Positions 55,885-64,000 of a stretch of 64,000 nt of DNA are shown piece after piece. A program made the translations under genes and the position numbers. The notes under the pieces were generated by a model. The model ran no database searches. It was given only the letters and a program-made list of their open reading frames with translations, and was not told where the DNA came from. The stretch is from contig CATOTD010000002.1 of assembly GCA_951812995.1 (NCBI GenBank), positions 643,468 to 707,467 on the forward strand, read 5' to 3'. How positions within the stretch are numbered: position 1 is the first letter of the stretch; each line of letters opens with the position of its first letter. This stretch comes from an uncultured Gammaproteobacteria bacterium. GTDB lineage: Bacteria > Pseudomonadota > Gammaproteobacteria > Eutrophobiales > Eutrophobiaceae.

Positions 55885-56026
55885 TTAATTCCATAATATG
55901 CGATAATACCGCAATGTTTTAAGTGGAGGGTCAAAAGATGCAACAAAAAAGCCTGGCAGTATCTGGATTCGAGAAATACCGCAAGAAGACACGCAAAGAG
56001 ATATTTCTCGAAGAGATGAATCAGCT

Positions 56027-57326
56027 GGAGACCTCGAACAACGCTGATTCTGGATGGGTTTTGACGCGAGCATCAGTCGTTGTCACCCGCATAGTGGGTG
56101 TGAAGGTCAAGGTCGGTGGTATTTGAGGCTGTGTTGTGCTGTTTGGGTCTGCCAGGGCGGGTATTTCCGGAATTTGGGCGGAGTCAGGCTTGTGGCCTGT
56201 CGTCGCTCGTGGAAGATGAGACGGCGGAAGTTGTAACTCAGGTTGGCCATGGTCATGCGGGCCTTCGCACGGGTTTGGCCGATTGAGCGGATGGTCAGAG
56301 CCATGGGCCCTTTCTCGTAGCCGAACACAGGCGCGGATGGCGGAGCGTGTCGCGTTGCCCCGACGAATATGCCTGGCCATGGGTTTGCCGCGTGGCTTCT
56401 TGCGATGGATATGTGAGCGGTACCCTTGCGCCTTCAGCCAAGCCTCATTCCTGGCCGAGCGGTACCTGGTATAGGCCCAAACTGCCTTCGAGCTGTTTGT
56501 CTCGTCCAGAACCGAGGAGCGTTCATGCCCGTCGTAGCGAGCCGCATTCGTGCCAGTCTCACCCCGGATGAAGCGCCATTTGCGGTCAATGGACACGTGG
56601 TTCTTGTAACCAAAGTGGGGAACCGAAATATCGACAAGGCCAGTATCCTCCTCACCCTCCTTGGTCGTCTTGGCCTTTGAATACTTGACCGTCCAACGCG
56701 CATCGGTGTCTTTCTGCGCTGCCTTGGACAGATCATCGGGCCAGATGTCAGATGCGGCCTCACCTGCCTTGGCGCGCGCTTTCTCTGCTTTCGTCATCCG
56801 CTGGCGCGGGGCAAAGACCAACGTGACATCCACAATCTGACCGCCGGTCGGTTTGTATCCCCGCGCGCACAGCTGAGCTTCAAACGCGGCAAACAGGGCC
56901 TTGAAGACACCCGCCTGGGTCAGCTTCTCTCTGAAAAGCCAGAGCGTTTTTTGGTCGGGGGTTGGCTCCCCGATTTGAAATCCCAGGAACCGCAGCCAAC
57001 TGAAACGGTCACGAATGAGAAACTCCATCCGCTCATCACTCAGATTGTGCATCGAGGCCAACACCAGCACCTTGAACATCACAACGGCATCATAGGGTGG
57101 GCGACCACCTTTGGGACGTTCCCCATAGCCAAGTGCTTCAACAAGAACTGGGCGAAACACTTCGAAATCAACGTGCCGCTCCAAAACCTCAAGCGGATCT
57201 CCCATCGCCGAAAGCCGCGCCAAATGATCCGTCAAATCAAACAATCCAGGTGCGTGCATAAACAAAATCCTCCCACATCAAGTGAATCAGATCGTACCAC
57301 AAAATGTACGGTTTTTAGAGGCTTCC
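56027..57326 (-). mobile_element. ISA copy 5 (inserted in ISD)
   Basis: 1300 bp, flanked on both sides by AGCT (56023-56026 and 57327-57330), the same 4-bp duplication as copy 2. Excision would restore MNQL-IPWK of the ISD transposase. Confidence 0.92.
56100..57259 (-). pseudogene. IS5-family transposase of ISA copy 5 (C-terminal frameshift)
   Basis: Opens MHAPGLFDLTDHLARLS (ATG 57259) without the amber (LTQAGVFKALFAAF). It reads GGQIVDVTLVFAPRQR (A to V next to the first Asp) and VWAYTRYRS, where the second catalytic Asp is replaced by Tyr (D to Y). The usual frame change follows RSAIRA; an extra base near GCCACAAGCCTGACTCC shifts the end again. This copy has lost two of the three expected catalytic acids. 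Confidence 0.82.
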
Positions 57327-58350
57327 AGCTCATTCCCTGGAAAACGCTGACTGCAGTAATTGAGCCTCATTACCCCAACCCCCGGGGTGCTGGTCGCCGT
57401 CCGGTGGGCATGGAACGCATGCTGAGAATCTACTTCCTGCAACACTGGTTTGCCTTATCTGATCCTGCCACAGAAGCGGCTTTATATGACACACCAGCCA
57501 TGCGGTGCTTTGCCCAGATAGACTTAGGTCAGGAACCCGTGCCAGATGCAACCACCCGCTGTAAATTCCGTCATCTACTGGAGGAGAACAACCTCGGAGT
57601 TGCCCTGTTTGATGCTGTTGCCGTCTATCTGGAGGAAAACGGCATGAAAGTATCCAAAGGCACTATTGTTGATGCGACCATCATCAATGCGCCTACCGCC
57701 ACCAAGAACAAAAGCAACACCCGTGACCCTGATAGGCATCAGACCAAAAAAGGCAAGCAATGGTACTTTGGCATGAAGGCGCACATCGGTGTGGATAGCA
57801 AAACCAAACTGATACACTCTGTTGTTGCCACACCAGCCAATGTCCACGACTCACAGGTACTTGGAGACCTACTGCATGGAGAAGAGACCCGTCTTTGGGG
57901 AGATAGTGCCTATGCGGGTCAGCAATCCGTACTCAAGGATAATGACCCCAAGGTAAAAGACTACACCCAGGTCAAAGGCTCACGTCACCGCAAACTGACC
58001 GAACAGGACAAGGCTAAAAACCGGCACAAATCCAAAGTCCGTGCCAAGGTTGAGCATGTCTTTCATATCATGTAGCGACAATATGGATTTACCAAAGTCA
58101 GATTCAAAGGGCCAGGCAAGAATGCGAACCACCTGTTTGCCCACTGTGCCCTGATTAATCTTATGCTATCAAAGAAACAATTATTACGGCTATCAGTGGC
58201 TTAGTACGCCTGGAATAGGGGCGATAGCTGAAAACAGTAGGCCGGGACAAGAGAAATGAAAGAGCGTAATGAGCAAGACGTTCAATGCTCGCTACTATCG
58301 AGCACAGTGATGCCCACTTGCTTTAAAATCCTTAATTAATCAGATGTTCC

Positions 58351-58444
58351 TTAAATAAAGCCAGTGTAAAAAGTAAAAACATAAACTATTTAAGTTGATG
58401 GAACACCCTGGCAATAATGCTGATTTATAGTTTTTACGACACAT
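58351..58444. other. Short intergenic remnant between ISD and ISA copy 6
   Basis: AT-rich sequence following the end of ISD; this is the native DNA that once lay downstream of uvrA. No gene or terminator is evident. Confidence 0.4.
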
Positions 58445-59743
58445 GGAAGCCTCTAAAAACCGTGCATTTTGTGGTACGATCTGATTCACTTGATGTGGGA
58501 GGATTTTGTTTATGCACGCACCTGGATTGTTTGATTTGACGGATCATTTGGCGCGGCTTTCGGCGATGGGAGATCCGCTTGAAGCTCTGGACTGTCATGT
58601 GAATTTCGAAGCGCTCCGTCCCGTTTTGGTGGCAGCGCTTGGCTATGGGGAACGTCCCAAAGGTGGTCGCCCTCCTTATGACCCAGTTGTGATGTTCAAG
58701 GTGCTGGTGTTGGCCTCGATGCACAATCTGAGCGATGAGCGGATGGAGTTTCTCATTCGTGACCGTTTCAGTTGGCTGCGTTTCCTGGGATTGCAAATCG
58801 GGGAGCCGACACCTGATCAGAAGACGATCTGGCTTTTCAGAGAGAAGCTGACCCAGGCGGGTGTCTTCAAGGCCCTGTTTGCCGCGTTTGAAGCTCAGCT
58901 GTGCGCGCGGGGGTACAAACCGACCGGCGGTCAGATTATGGATGCCACGTTGGTCTTTGCCCCGCGCCAGCGGATGACGAAAGAAGAGAAAGCGCGCGCC
59001 AAGGCAGGTGAGGCCGCATCTGACATCTGGCCCGATGATCTGTCCAAGGCAGCGCAGAAAGACACCGATGCGCGTTGGACGGTCAAGTATTCAAAGGTCA
59101 AGACGACCAAGGAGGGTGAGGAGGATACTGGCCTTGTCGATATTTCGGTTCCGCACTTTGGGTACAAGAACCACGTGTCCATTGACCGCAAATGGCACTT
59201 CATCCGGGGTGAGACTGGCACGAATGCGGCTCGCTACGACGGGCATGAACTCTCCTCGGTTCTGGACGAGACAAACAGCTCGAAGGCGGTTTGGGCCGAT
59301 ACTGGATATCGGTCGTCCAAGAACGAAGACTGGCTCAAAGCGCAAGGGTACCGCTCACATATCCATCGCAAGAAGCCACGCGGCAAACCCATGGCCAGGC
59401 ATATTCGTCGGGGCAACGCGACACGCTCCGCCATCCGCGCCTGTGTTCGGCTACGAGAAAGGGCCCATGGCTCTGACCATCCGCTCAATCGGCCAAACCC
59501 GTGCGAAGGCCCGCATGACCATGGCCAACCTGAGCTACAACTTCCGCCGTCTCATTTTCCACGAGCGACGACAGGCCACAGCCTGACTCCGCCCAAATTC
59601 CGGAAATACCCGCCCTGGCGGACCCAAACAGCACAACACAGCCTCAAATACCACCGATCTTGACCTTCACACCCGCTATGCGGGTGACAACGACTGGTGC
59701 TCGCGTCAAAACCCATCCAGAATCAGCGTTGTTCGAGGTCTCC
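58445..59743 (+). mobile_element. ISA copy 6
   Basis: 1299 bp with standard ends. Left flank ACAT and right flank GTCT do not match, and the right side joins a truncated ISE, so adjacent DNA has been rearranged. Confidence 0.9.
58512..59663 (+). pseudogene. IS5-family transposase of ISA copy 6 (C-terminal frameshift)
   Basis: The most divergent of the six. The N-terminal part has LEALDCHVNFEALRPVLVAA and RFLGLQIGEPTPDQKTIW, and the second Asp region is WADTGYRSSKNEDW. The 5' half therefore differs in blocks from copies 1, 3 and 4 and partly resembles copy 2, which suggests recombination between ISA variants. No amber (LTQAGVFK). The frame change after RSAIRA is present again; the native tail VFGYEKGPMALTIRSIGQTR is in another frame. 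Confidence 0.82.
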
Positions 59744-60111
59744 GTCTGCTTACACAGCTTCGGCATCTTTAACTCAAGCTCTCCGGCCCTTGTGTGGCGC
59801 TTCCTGGTGTAGCTACCAGACCGGTAGTCTTTGCGCGTCTCAGTTCGTTCGTATCGATCAGCACCCACCAGCGCATCAGCCTCAGCGTCCAGAATCTGGT
59901 TGCGGGTGTCTTCCACAGTCTTCAGGACGACCTTGTTCAGGTGCCCCTGTAACTCCTGTTCATCAATAGGGACTACATTGTTCAAGTGCTTGCTTGTATC
60001 ATCGCTCATGGCGGTTCTTCTCCTGGTCAAATAAATGGTTATGTCACTTTTTATTTAACCAGATAAAGGGAAACCGCCTCTTCATATTTGCGAAAGATAA
60101 TTTATGTTATC
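59744..60111 (-). mobile_element. ISE 5'-end fragment
   Basis: Minus strand encodes MSDDTSKHLNNVVPIDEQEL to GELELKMPKLCKQT, the first 90 or so codons of the ISE transposase, with the ISE left terminus at 60111. ISA copy 6 removed the rest. Confidence 0.82.
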
Positions 60112-60287
60112 GACGATGATCTACAAGATGGGATTATGCGCAGAAGATTCCTGGCGCAAACTGAGAGGCTTCAGGCACCTCGCAAAGGTGGTTGAAGGCG
60201 TAAAGTTTAAAGATGGAATCGAAGTAACCGAGGACGACAAGGCCGCCGCATGATCAAATTGTCAGACACTACTTTTGACAATAGCTC
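60112..60287 (+). mobile_element. ISB 3'-end fragment
   Basis: Encodes TMIYKMGLCAEDSWRKLRGF to the GIEVTEDDKAAA stop and carries the right terminus ending GACAATAGCTC at 60287. It joins the ISE terminus on the left and a cation transporter gene on the right. Confidence 0.82.
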
Positions 60288-60946
60288 TTCCAGCAGATCA
60301 TGAACACCCGTATGGACATCGAAAGTTTGAAACGCTAGCGGTATTTGCGCTGGCAACACTGCTCGTTGTAATGGCAATAGAAATCGTCAAGAATGCCTTC
60401 ACCAGAGACCTGATCGAGATAGCCAGTGGCACCTGGGAATTTGTATTGATGATCGGCGTGTTGGTTGTGAACATCCTGTTGGCGGCTTGGCAACGCCTTT
60501 GGGCACAGCGTTTAAAATCCAGCATTATGCTTGCGGATGCAACCCATACCTTTGCCGATATTTTGACAACAGTCGTCGTTATTATTGGTTGGCAATTATC
60601 GAGTATGGGCTTTTTAATGCTTGATCGATTATGCGCGCTAGGGGTTGCTATTCTGGTGTTCCATCTTGCCTATCGCTTATACAAAAGTGCTTTTCCCGTA
60701 CTTGTTGATGAGTATGCAATCGATCCTGAAGCTATTAAAAAAGCCGTATTAGCTGTGCAAGGTGTTGCAGCAGTAGGCCGCATACGTACACGCTGGATAG
60801 GCTCCGAGATTGCTATAGATATAGTGGTCTGTGTTGATGCAACATTAAGCACAAAAGAATCACATCGTATTGCTGATCAGGTTGAAAGCAGGGTTGAAGC
60901 ACAATTTAATGTGGGCGATGCCTTGATACATATCGAACCCTATTAG
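60288..60946 (+). pseudogene. Cation diffusion facilitator (CDF) transporter lacking its N-terminus
   Basis: CDF proteins export divalent metals (Zn, Fe, Mn) by proton antiport. The remaining 219 codons begin ADHEHPYGHRKFETLAVFAL, the loop before the third helix. They include the second metal-site motif ADATHTFADILTT (HxxxD) in helix five, and the cytoplasmic domain ending AQFNVGDALIHIEPY. The first two helices with the first metal-site aspartate/histidine pair are gone, replaced by the ISB terminus. A TTG inside the IS end at 60275 could start a shortened protein (MTIALPADHEHPYGH), but it could not form the usual six-helix transporter. Confidence 0.8.
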
Positions 60947-60960
60947 GCAATCTGGAATAT

Positions 60961-61383
60961 TTATTCGCCCATAATTTGTATAACGATTTCTCTGCTGCGG
61001 GCACGGGTGTCAAAATCAATCACCACTATTTGTTGCCAAGTGCCTAACATCAAGGCCTTATCTGCAAACGGAATGGTTAGCGACGGCCCTTGCATTTGTC
61101 CTCGCAAATGGCTATGCGCATTGTCTTCGCCCACATTGCGGGTGTTATGTTGCCACTCTGGTTGGGCCGGTATTAGTTTATCCCAGATAGCTTTCGTGTC
61201 GGCGTGTAATCCTGTCTCATCTTCAAAAATCATGATTGATGCAGTTGTGTGTTTGATAAAAAGCGTGACAATGCCGGCTGTGAGCTTGGCATCTTGTAGA
61301 CTGCGTTGTATTTTATCGGTGATGTTCGCAATCTGCGTAGCACCTTGCATATCTAACGAGAAATGTTGTGTAACTACTGGCAT
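60961..61383 (-). CDS. yjbQ: YjbQ family protein (UPF0047, thiamine-phosphate-synthase-like)
   Basis: 140 residues, full length for the family. The conserved block IVTLFIKHTTASIMIFEDE and the histidines in NAHSHLRGQMQGPSLTIPF, with GTWQQIVVIDFDTRARSREI, match YjbQ proteins, which form trimers with a metal-like His site. E. coli YjbQ has weak thiamine-phosphate synthase activity; its main role is unknown. It lies 9 bp downstream of the HD-domain gene in the same direction, probably co-transcribed. It converges with the CDF remnant. Confidence 0.92.
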   Translation of the reverse strand: MPVVTQHFSLDMQGATQIANITDKIQRSLQDAKLTAGIVTLFIKHTTASIMIFEDETGLHADTKAIWDKLIPAQPEWQHNTRNVGEDNAHSHLRGQMQGPSLTIPFADKALMLGTWQQIVVIDFDTRARSREIVIQIMGE

Positions 61384-61392
61384 GACTGGTCC

Positions 61393-62259
61393 TTAAATAT
61401 CCAGTGATCTGAGAAAATCCAGATCATTTTTTGACAGATAACCACCTCGAGCGGCCTTGAGTATATCATCAAACAGTCCTTGCGCCGTTAAACGGCGTAC
61501 AGCGGATAACACTGTTTCACTAAGCTGCCCGTTTTCTTTTAATTTATTCAGGTAATTAAATGCGGCCGCGAAATTTTCGCCATCACGGTCATAGTAATCA
61601 GCTCCACGTTGACGATTGCTAAAGGCTTCTAGTTGTTCACAGGCCATCAGAATCTCCCCCAATTCATGCACCCAAGCAGGTGCATTTGAGAGTTTTTCCG
61701 GGTAATAATAATAGAGTATGACATCCTCCATCCATGTAGCCCATTGGATATCGTGTTGTGCCAGTTGCGGTTCAAGCTGTTCCATGATTCGGCGTAAACG
61801 CCGCGCATAGCCAAGACGCATTTCGACTTGTTCTTTTGCCCAGGCATCTGTTTGTACGCCTAATGCTTGCAGTTGCGTACTGTATGTATCCCAGAACGCT
61901 TCGGTTTCTTTGCCGTAGCTTGTTTGTGGATGCGTTGCACGCCACTTGGCAGGTCGGGTCGGGATGTTGTGCGTTTTGGCCCAGGTCCAGATTTTTCCAA
62001 ACAAGTCTTGATCAAGTCCGGCTCTGCCTAAATCATGTAGCAAACACGCTATTTGATAGCGGTGGATTGTATGTTCATCATGGCCTAAATAGTGGGCTAC
62101 CGCCGCGCCCATTTTTGCCGTTCTCAAGGCATGATCTTTGTCGTAGCCACTGATAATTTCTCCCGGTTTGTTAGGATGAGGATAATCATAATACTGCAAT
62201 AATGCGTCTACGGTAGACTCCGGGAGCCATAGTAATGAAGCAGGAGGCGTGATAGTCAT
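61393..62259 (-). CDS. HD-domain phosphohydrolase-like protein
   Basis: 288 residues. The metal-binding HD motif is visible in HALRTAKMGAAVAHYLGHDE followed by YQIACLLHDLGRAGLD (HD pair in LLHDLG), typical of metal-dependent phosphohydrolases. Further conserved-looking histidines occur around DNIPTRPAKWRATHPQTSYG-like residues (THPQTSYGKE). No GYP motif or response-regulator domain is present, so it is not a standard c-di-GMP phosphodiesterase. The substrate cannot be told from sequence. It forms a likely operon with yjbQ downstream and is divergent from the SprT-like gene, with about 215 bp between. Confidence 0.75.
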   Translation of the reverse strand: MTITPPASLLWLPESTVDALLQYYDYPHPNKPGEIISGYDKDHALRTAKMGAAVAHYLGHDEHTIHRYQIACLLHDLGRAGLDQDLFGKIWTWAKTHNIPTRPAKWRATHPQTSYGKETEAFWDTYSTQLQALGVQTDAWAKEQVEMRLGYARRLRRIMEQLEPQLAQHDIQWATWMEDVILYYYYPEKLSNAPAWVHELGEILMACEQLEAFSNRQRGADYYDRDGENFAAAFNYLNKLKENGQLSETVLSAVRRLTAQGLFDDILKAARGGYLSKNDLDFLRSLDI

Positions 62260-62474
62260 GTAGGCAGTCTAAAAGAAAGATTGGTTAAATGAAAATAGTG
62301 TCAAACTTGACGGCACGAACATTTATTTATGAATGTTGATCAGGTAAGTTAGCCATTTTCTTGGATATAATCTAAGGTATGTTGCTAATGATGCACCGTA
62401 GATAATAGGCTCGGATGAGGACGACAACGACAAATAGTTTGTTGCTTTCGATGCAATGTGGCAAAGTCCGTTTA

Positions 62475-62990
62475 ATGTCAGATATCATGCCAATTAACAC
62501 CAAACAGCAAGCACAGATCGTCGCTGCAACGGAGGCCTGTATTGATCAAGCCAGCACTAAATTGGAACGTTTATTTGATCCCATTCCCATCATGTTTAAT
62601 TTGCAGGGTCAAGCCGCTGGCATGTATAAAGCGTACAAAAACAAACGCATGATTCGTTACAATCCATATCTGTTTGCCAAGTATTTTACGGATAATCTCT
62701 CAATAACAGTGCCACATGAAGTAGCGCATTATGTTGTTGATGTTTTGTATGGGTTTAGCAATACACGGCCGCACGGCAAAGAATGGCAAAATGTGATGAC
62801 GATGTTTGATGCAGATGCGCGTGTTACCTGTTGTTTCGATCTAGACGGGATCCCGACCAAACAATACAAACGGTTTGTTTACGTCTGTTCCTGTCGCTCC
62901 CACCAATTAACGCGGATACGGCATAATCGTGCATTGAGAGGCGTACGTTACCATTGTCGGGATTGTAAACAAACGTTGATCAAAGGCTGA
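62475..62990 (+). CDS. SprT-like zinc metalloprotease-family protein
   Basis: 171 residues from the ATG at 62475 (MSDIMPINTKQQAQ); another ATG at 62487 and an earlier one at 62415 are possible. The zinc-protease motif HEVAH is in SITVPHEVAHYVVDVLYGFS, followed by RPHGKEWQNVM, which supplies the third zinc ligand region. The C-terminal zinc ribbon has YVCSCRSHQLT and YHCRDCKQTL. This is the E. coli SprT layout; related eukaryotic SPRTN proteins degrade DNA-protein crosslinks, but the bacterial function is not established. polA starts 7 bp downstream, so the two may be co-transcribed. Confidence 0.88.
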   Translation: MSDIMPINTKQQAQIVAATEACIDQASTKLERLFDPIPIMFNLQGQAAGMYKAYKNKRMIRYNPYLFAKYFTDNLSITVPHEVAHYVVDVLYGFSNTRPHGKEWQNVMTMFDADARVTCCFDLDGIPTKQYKRFVYVCSCRSHQLTRIRHNRALRGVRYHCRDCKQTLIKG

Positions 62991-62997
62991 TCAAAGC

Positions 62998-64000
62998 ATG
63001 CGTATTATCCACCAGCCGCTGTCTCGACATACCATGGTTTTGGTTGACGGCTCTTATTATCTCTTTCGCGCCTATCACGCCATTCGTGATCTCAGCAATG
63101 CCGAGGGCGAGCCGACCAATGCCATCTATGGTGTCATCAATATGGTGAAAAAACATTTAACCGACGGTGGCCCCGATTATTTTGCGATCATTTTCGATGC
63201 CAAGGGCAAGACCTTTCGCAATGCCATGTATGCCGAATACAAAGCGAACAGGCCGCCTATGCCAGACGATCTTGCCCGTCAGATACAGCCCTTGCATGAT
63301 CTTATCCGTGCCATGGGCATACCGTTATTAACGATCGATGGGGTTGAGGCGGATGATGTGATCGCAACCTTATCTCGGCAAGCGGCAACGCGCGGGATCA
63401 AGACGATCGTTTCAACCGGAGACAAGGATCTCGCACAAATGGTTGATGATCGTATTCACCTCATCAATACCATGAGCAATGCTTACCTGGACCCAGCGGG
63501 CGTTGAAGAGAAGTTTGGGGTCCCGCCGCATCGGATTATCGATTATCTGGCACTGGTGGGTGATAGCGTTGATAACATACCAGGCGTACCCAAAGTCGGG
63601 CCAAAGACGGCTGTTAAATGGTTAAACGAATACGGTTCATTGGATGGGATTATCGCCGCCGCCGATACAATAAAAGGCAAGGTTGGTGAAAATCTGCGGG
63701 CATTTATCCCGCAATTACCATTGAGCCGGGCACTTGTAACGCTGAAATACGATGTTAATCTTGATCTTGTGCCTGAAGATCTGATCATCCGGGAACCTGA
63801 TGATGCGGCCTTAAGGGAAATGTACCGACGCTGGAATTTCCGCACTTGGTTATCCGAGCTTGATAAAAAAGAGACAGCAGCCCGCGTTGCGGACAAACCG
63901 CACCGCATATCAACAGCGGCGGCGAGTGCTGAGCCTCACTATGAAACAATCCTTACAATGCCGCAGTTGGATCAGTGGCTGACTCGACTACAACGCGCCG
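62998..64000 (+). CDS. polA: DNA polymerase I, 5'-3' exonuclease domain (runs off the window)
   Basis: From the ATG at 62998 the frame is open to the window end (about 334 codons). It starts MRIIHQPLSRHTMVLVDGSY and contains the conserved exonuclease segments: YFAIIFDAKGKTFRNAMYAE, VEADDVIATLSRQA, VSTGDKDLAQMVDD and the helix-hairpin-helix around LVGDSVDNIPGVPKVGPKTA. The acidic metal ligands (D in LVDGSY, FDAKG, EADD, TGDKD, GDSVDN) are present. Pol I fills gaps after excision repair and processes Okazaki fragments, so it works with the nearby uvrA product. The initial 12 residues before MVLVDGS are slightly longer than in E. coli; an internal ATG at 63034 is an alternative start. Confidence 0.95.
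   Translation, partial: MRIIHQPLSRHTMVLVDGSYYLFRAYHAIRDLSNAEGEPTNAIYGVINMVKKHLTDGGPDYFAIIFDAKGKTFRNAMYAEYKANRPPMPDDLARQIQPLHDLIRAMGIPLLTIDGVEADDVIATLSRQAATRGIKTIVSTGDKDLAQMVDDRIHLINTMSNAYLDPAGVEEKFGVPPHRIIDYLALVGDSVDNIPGVPKVGPKTAVKWLNEYGSLDGIIAAADTIKGKVGENLRAFIPQLPLSRALVTLKYDVNLDLVPEDLIIREPDDAALREMYRRWNFRTWLSELDKKETAARVADKPHRISTAAASAEPHYETILTMPQLDQWLTRLQRA

Larger units (their letters stand above)
55938..58204 (+). pseudogene. IS5-family transposase of ISD (split by ISA, amber near the end)
   Basis: From the ATG at 55938 after GGAGGG: MQQKSLAVSGFEKYRKKTRK, then FLEEMNQL at the ISA junction. It continues after ISA at 57331 with IPWKTLTAVIEPHYPNPRGA, RPVGMERMLRIYFLQHWFAL, GTIVDATIINAP (first Asp), GDSAYAG (second Asp) and RAKVEHVFHIM with the catalytic glutamate. 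A TAG at 58073-58075 replaces the expected Lys (HIM-stop-RQYGFTKVRFKG), and the tail runs to LLRLSVA at 58204. It shows what the intact R-x3-E-x6-K region looks like in an IS5 relative. Confidence 0.85.
55874..58350 (+). mobile_element. ISD (IS5 family) interrupted by ISA copy 5
   Basis: Termini GGAACCTCTGATTAATTCC (left) and, on the other strand, GGAACATCTGATTAATTAAG (right). Flanked by CTAA and TTAA, compatible with the YTAR 4-bp target of this family. Without ISA and its duplication the element is about 1.17 kb. It inserted into the last codons of uvrA. Confidence 0.88.

Noticed and set aside
1..64000. tRNA or rRNA genes
   Set aside because: No cloverleaf-like segment with a TTCGA-type T-loop or rRNA sequence was recognised on either strand; a dedicated search was not possible here.

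Overview
The window comes from a gammaproteobacterium. The housekeeping genes (dut, coaBC, rpmB/rpmG, lgt, galU, uvrA, yjbQ, polA) encode proteins close to the Escherichia/Pseudomonas type, and the algC-like/dut/coaBC order is typical of that class. The chromosome is unusually loaded with insertion sequences. I count six copies of one 1.3 kb IS5-family element (called ISA here), one complete but mutated copy and several pieces of an IS256-family element (ISB), one full-length copy and two pieces of a second IS256-family element (ISF), one full-length copy and one piece of a third (ISE), two further IS5-type elements (ISC, ISD) that are themselves interrupted, an IS3 remnant, an IS1016-like remnant and one intact IS1595-type transposase. 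Most are broken and many are nested. They have damaged a GntR regulator, lgt, an acyltransferase, hypF, a sugar/cation symporter and a cation-efflux gene. This looks like a lineage under relaxed selection, for example host-associated or recently bottlenecked; that is inference.

Layout: 1-2943 holds core genes (algC-like 5' end, dut, coaBC; rpmB-rpmG divergent). 2970-6539 is an IS pile-up. 6932-10401 is a two-gene type I secretion operon (ABC exporter with a degenerate C39 domain, plus HlyD-type adaptor), followed by a decayed tract with a possible relic of an RTX-type substrate and a pckG start. 11558-20234 is a second IS pile-up with nested insertions inside lgt. galU is at 20404-21276.

21419-44172 is the outstanding feature: a gene of about 22.7 kb for a giant surface autotransporter. 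It has a signal peptide, a PKD-like domain, BspA-type repeats, an FN3-like domain, about 59 Calx-beta-like domains encoded by almost identical DNA repeats, and a C-terminal beta-barrel ending in tryptophan. A one-base frameshift at an A6 tract near 43080 splits it into two frames.

44448-47780 holds IS-broken hypF and transporter fragments. phaA/atoB-type thiolase is at 47796-48980. 49030-52930 is an accessory tract with degenerate GGTCGG repeats, two attC-like sites, small cassette-like genes and an IS1595 transposase. uvrA (53053-55884) is abutted by nested IS elements, and another IS cluster truncates a CDF transporter. 60961-64000 returns to core genes: yjbQ, an HD-domain protein, a SprT-like protein and the start of polA.

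The most interesting leads are the giant repeat protein (mosaic units, super-periods, and a possible phase-variable or slippage frameshift), the lesion shared by all six ISA copies that removes the catalytic glutamate region, and the putative integron-cassette remnant with a gene interrupted by two in-frame TAA codons.
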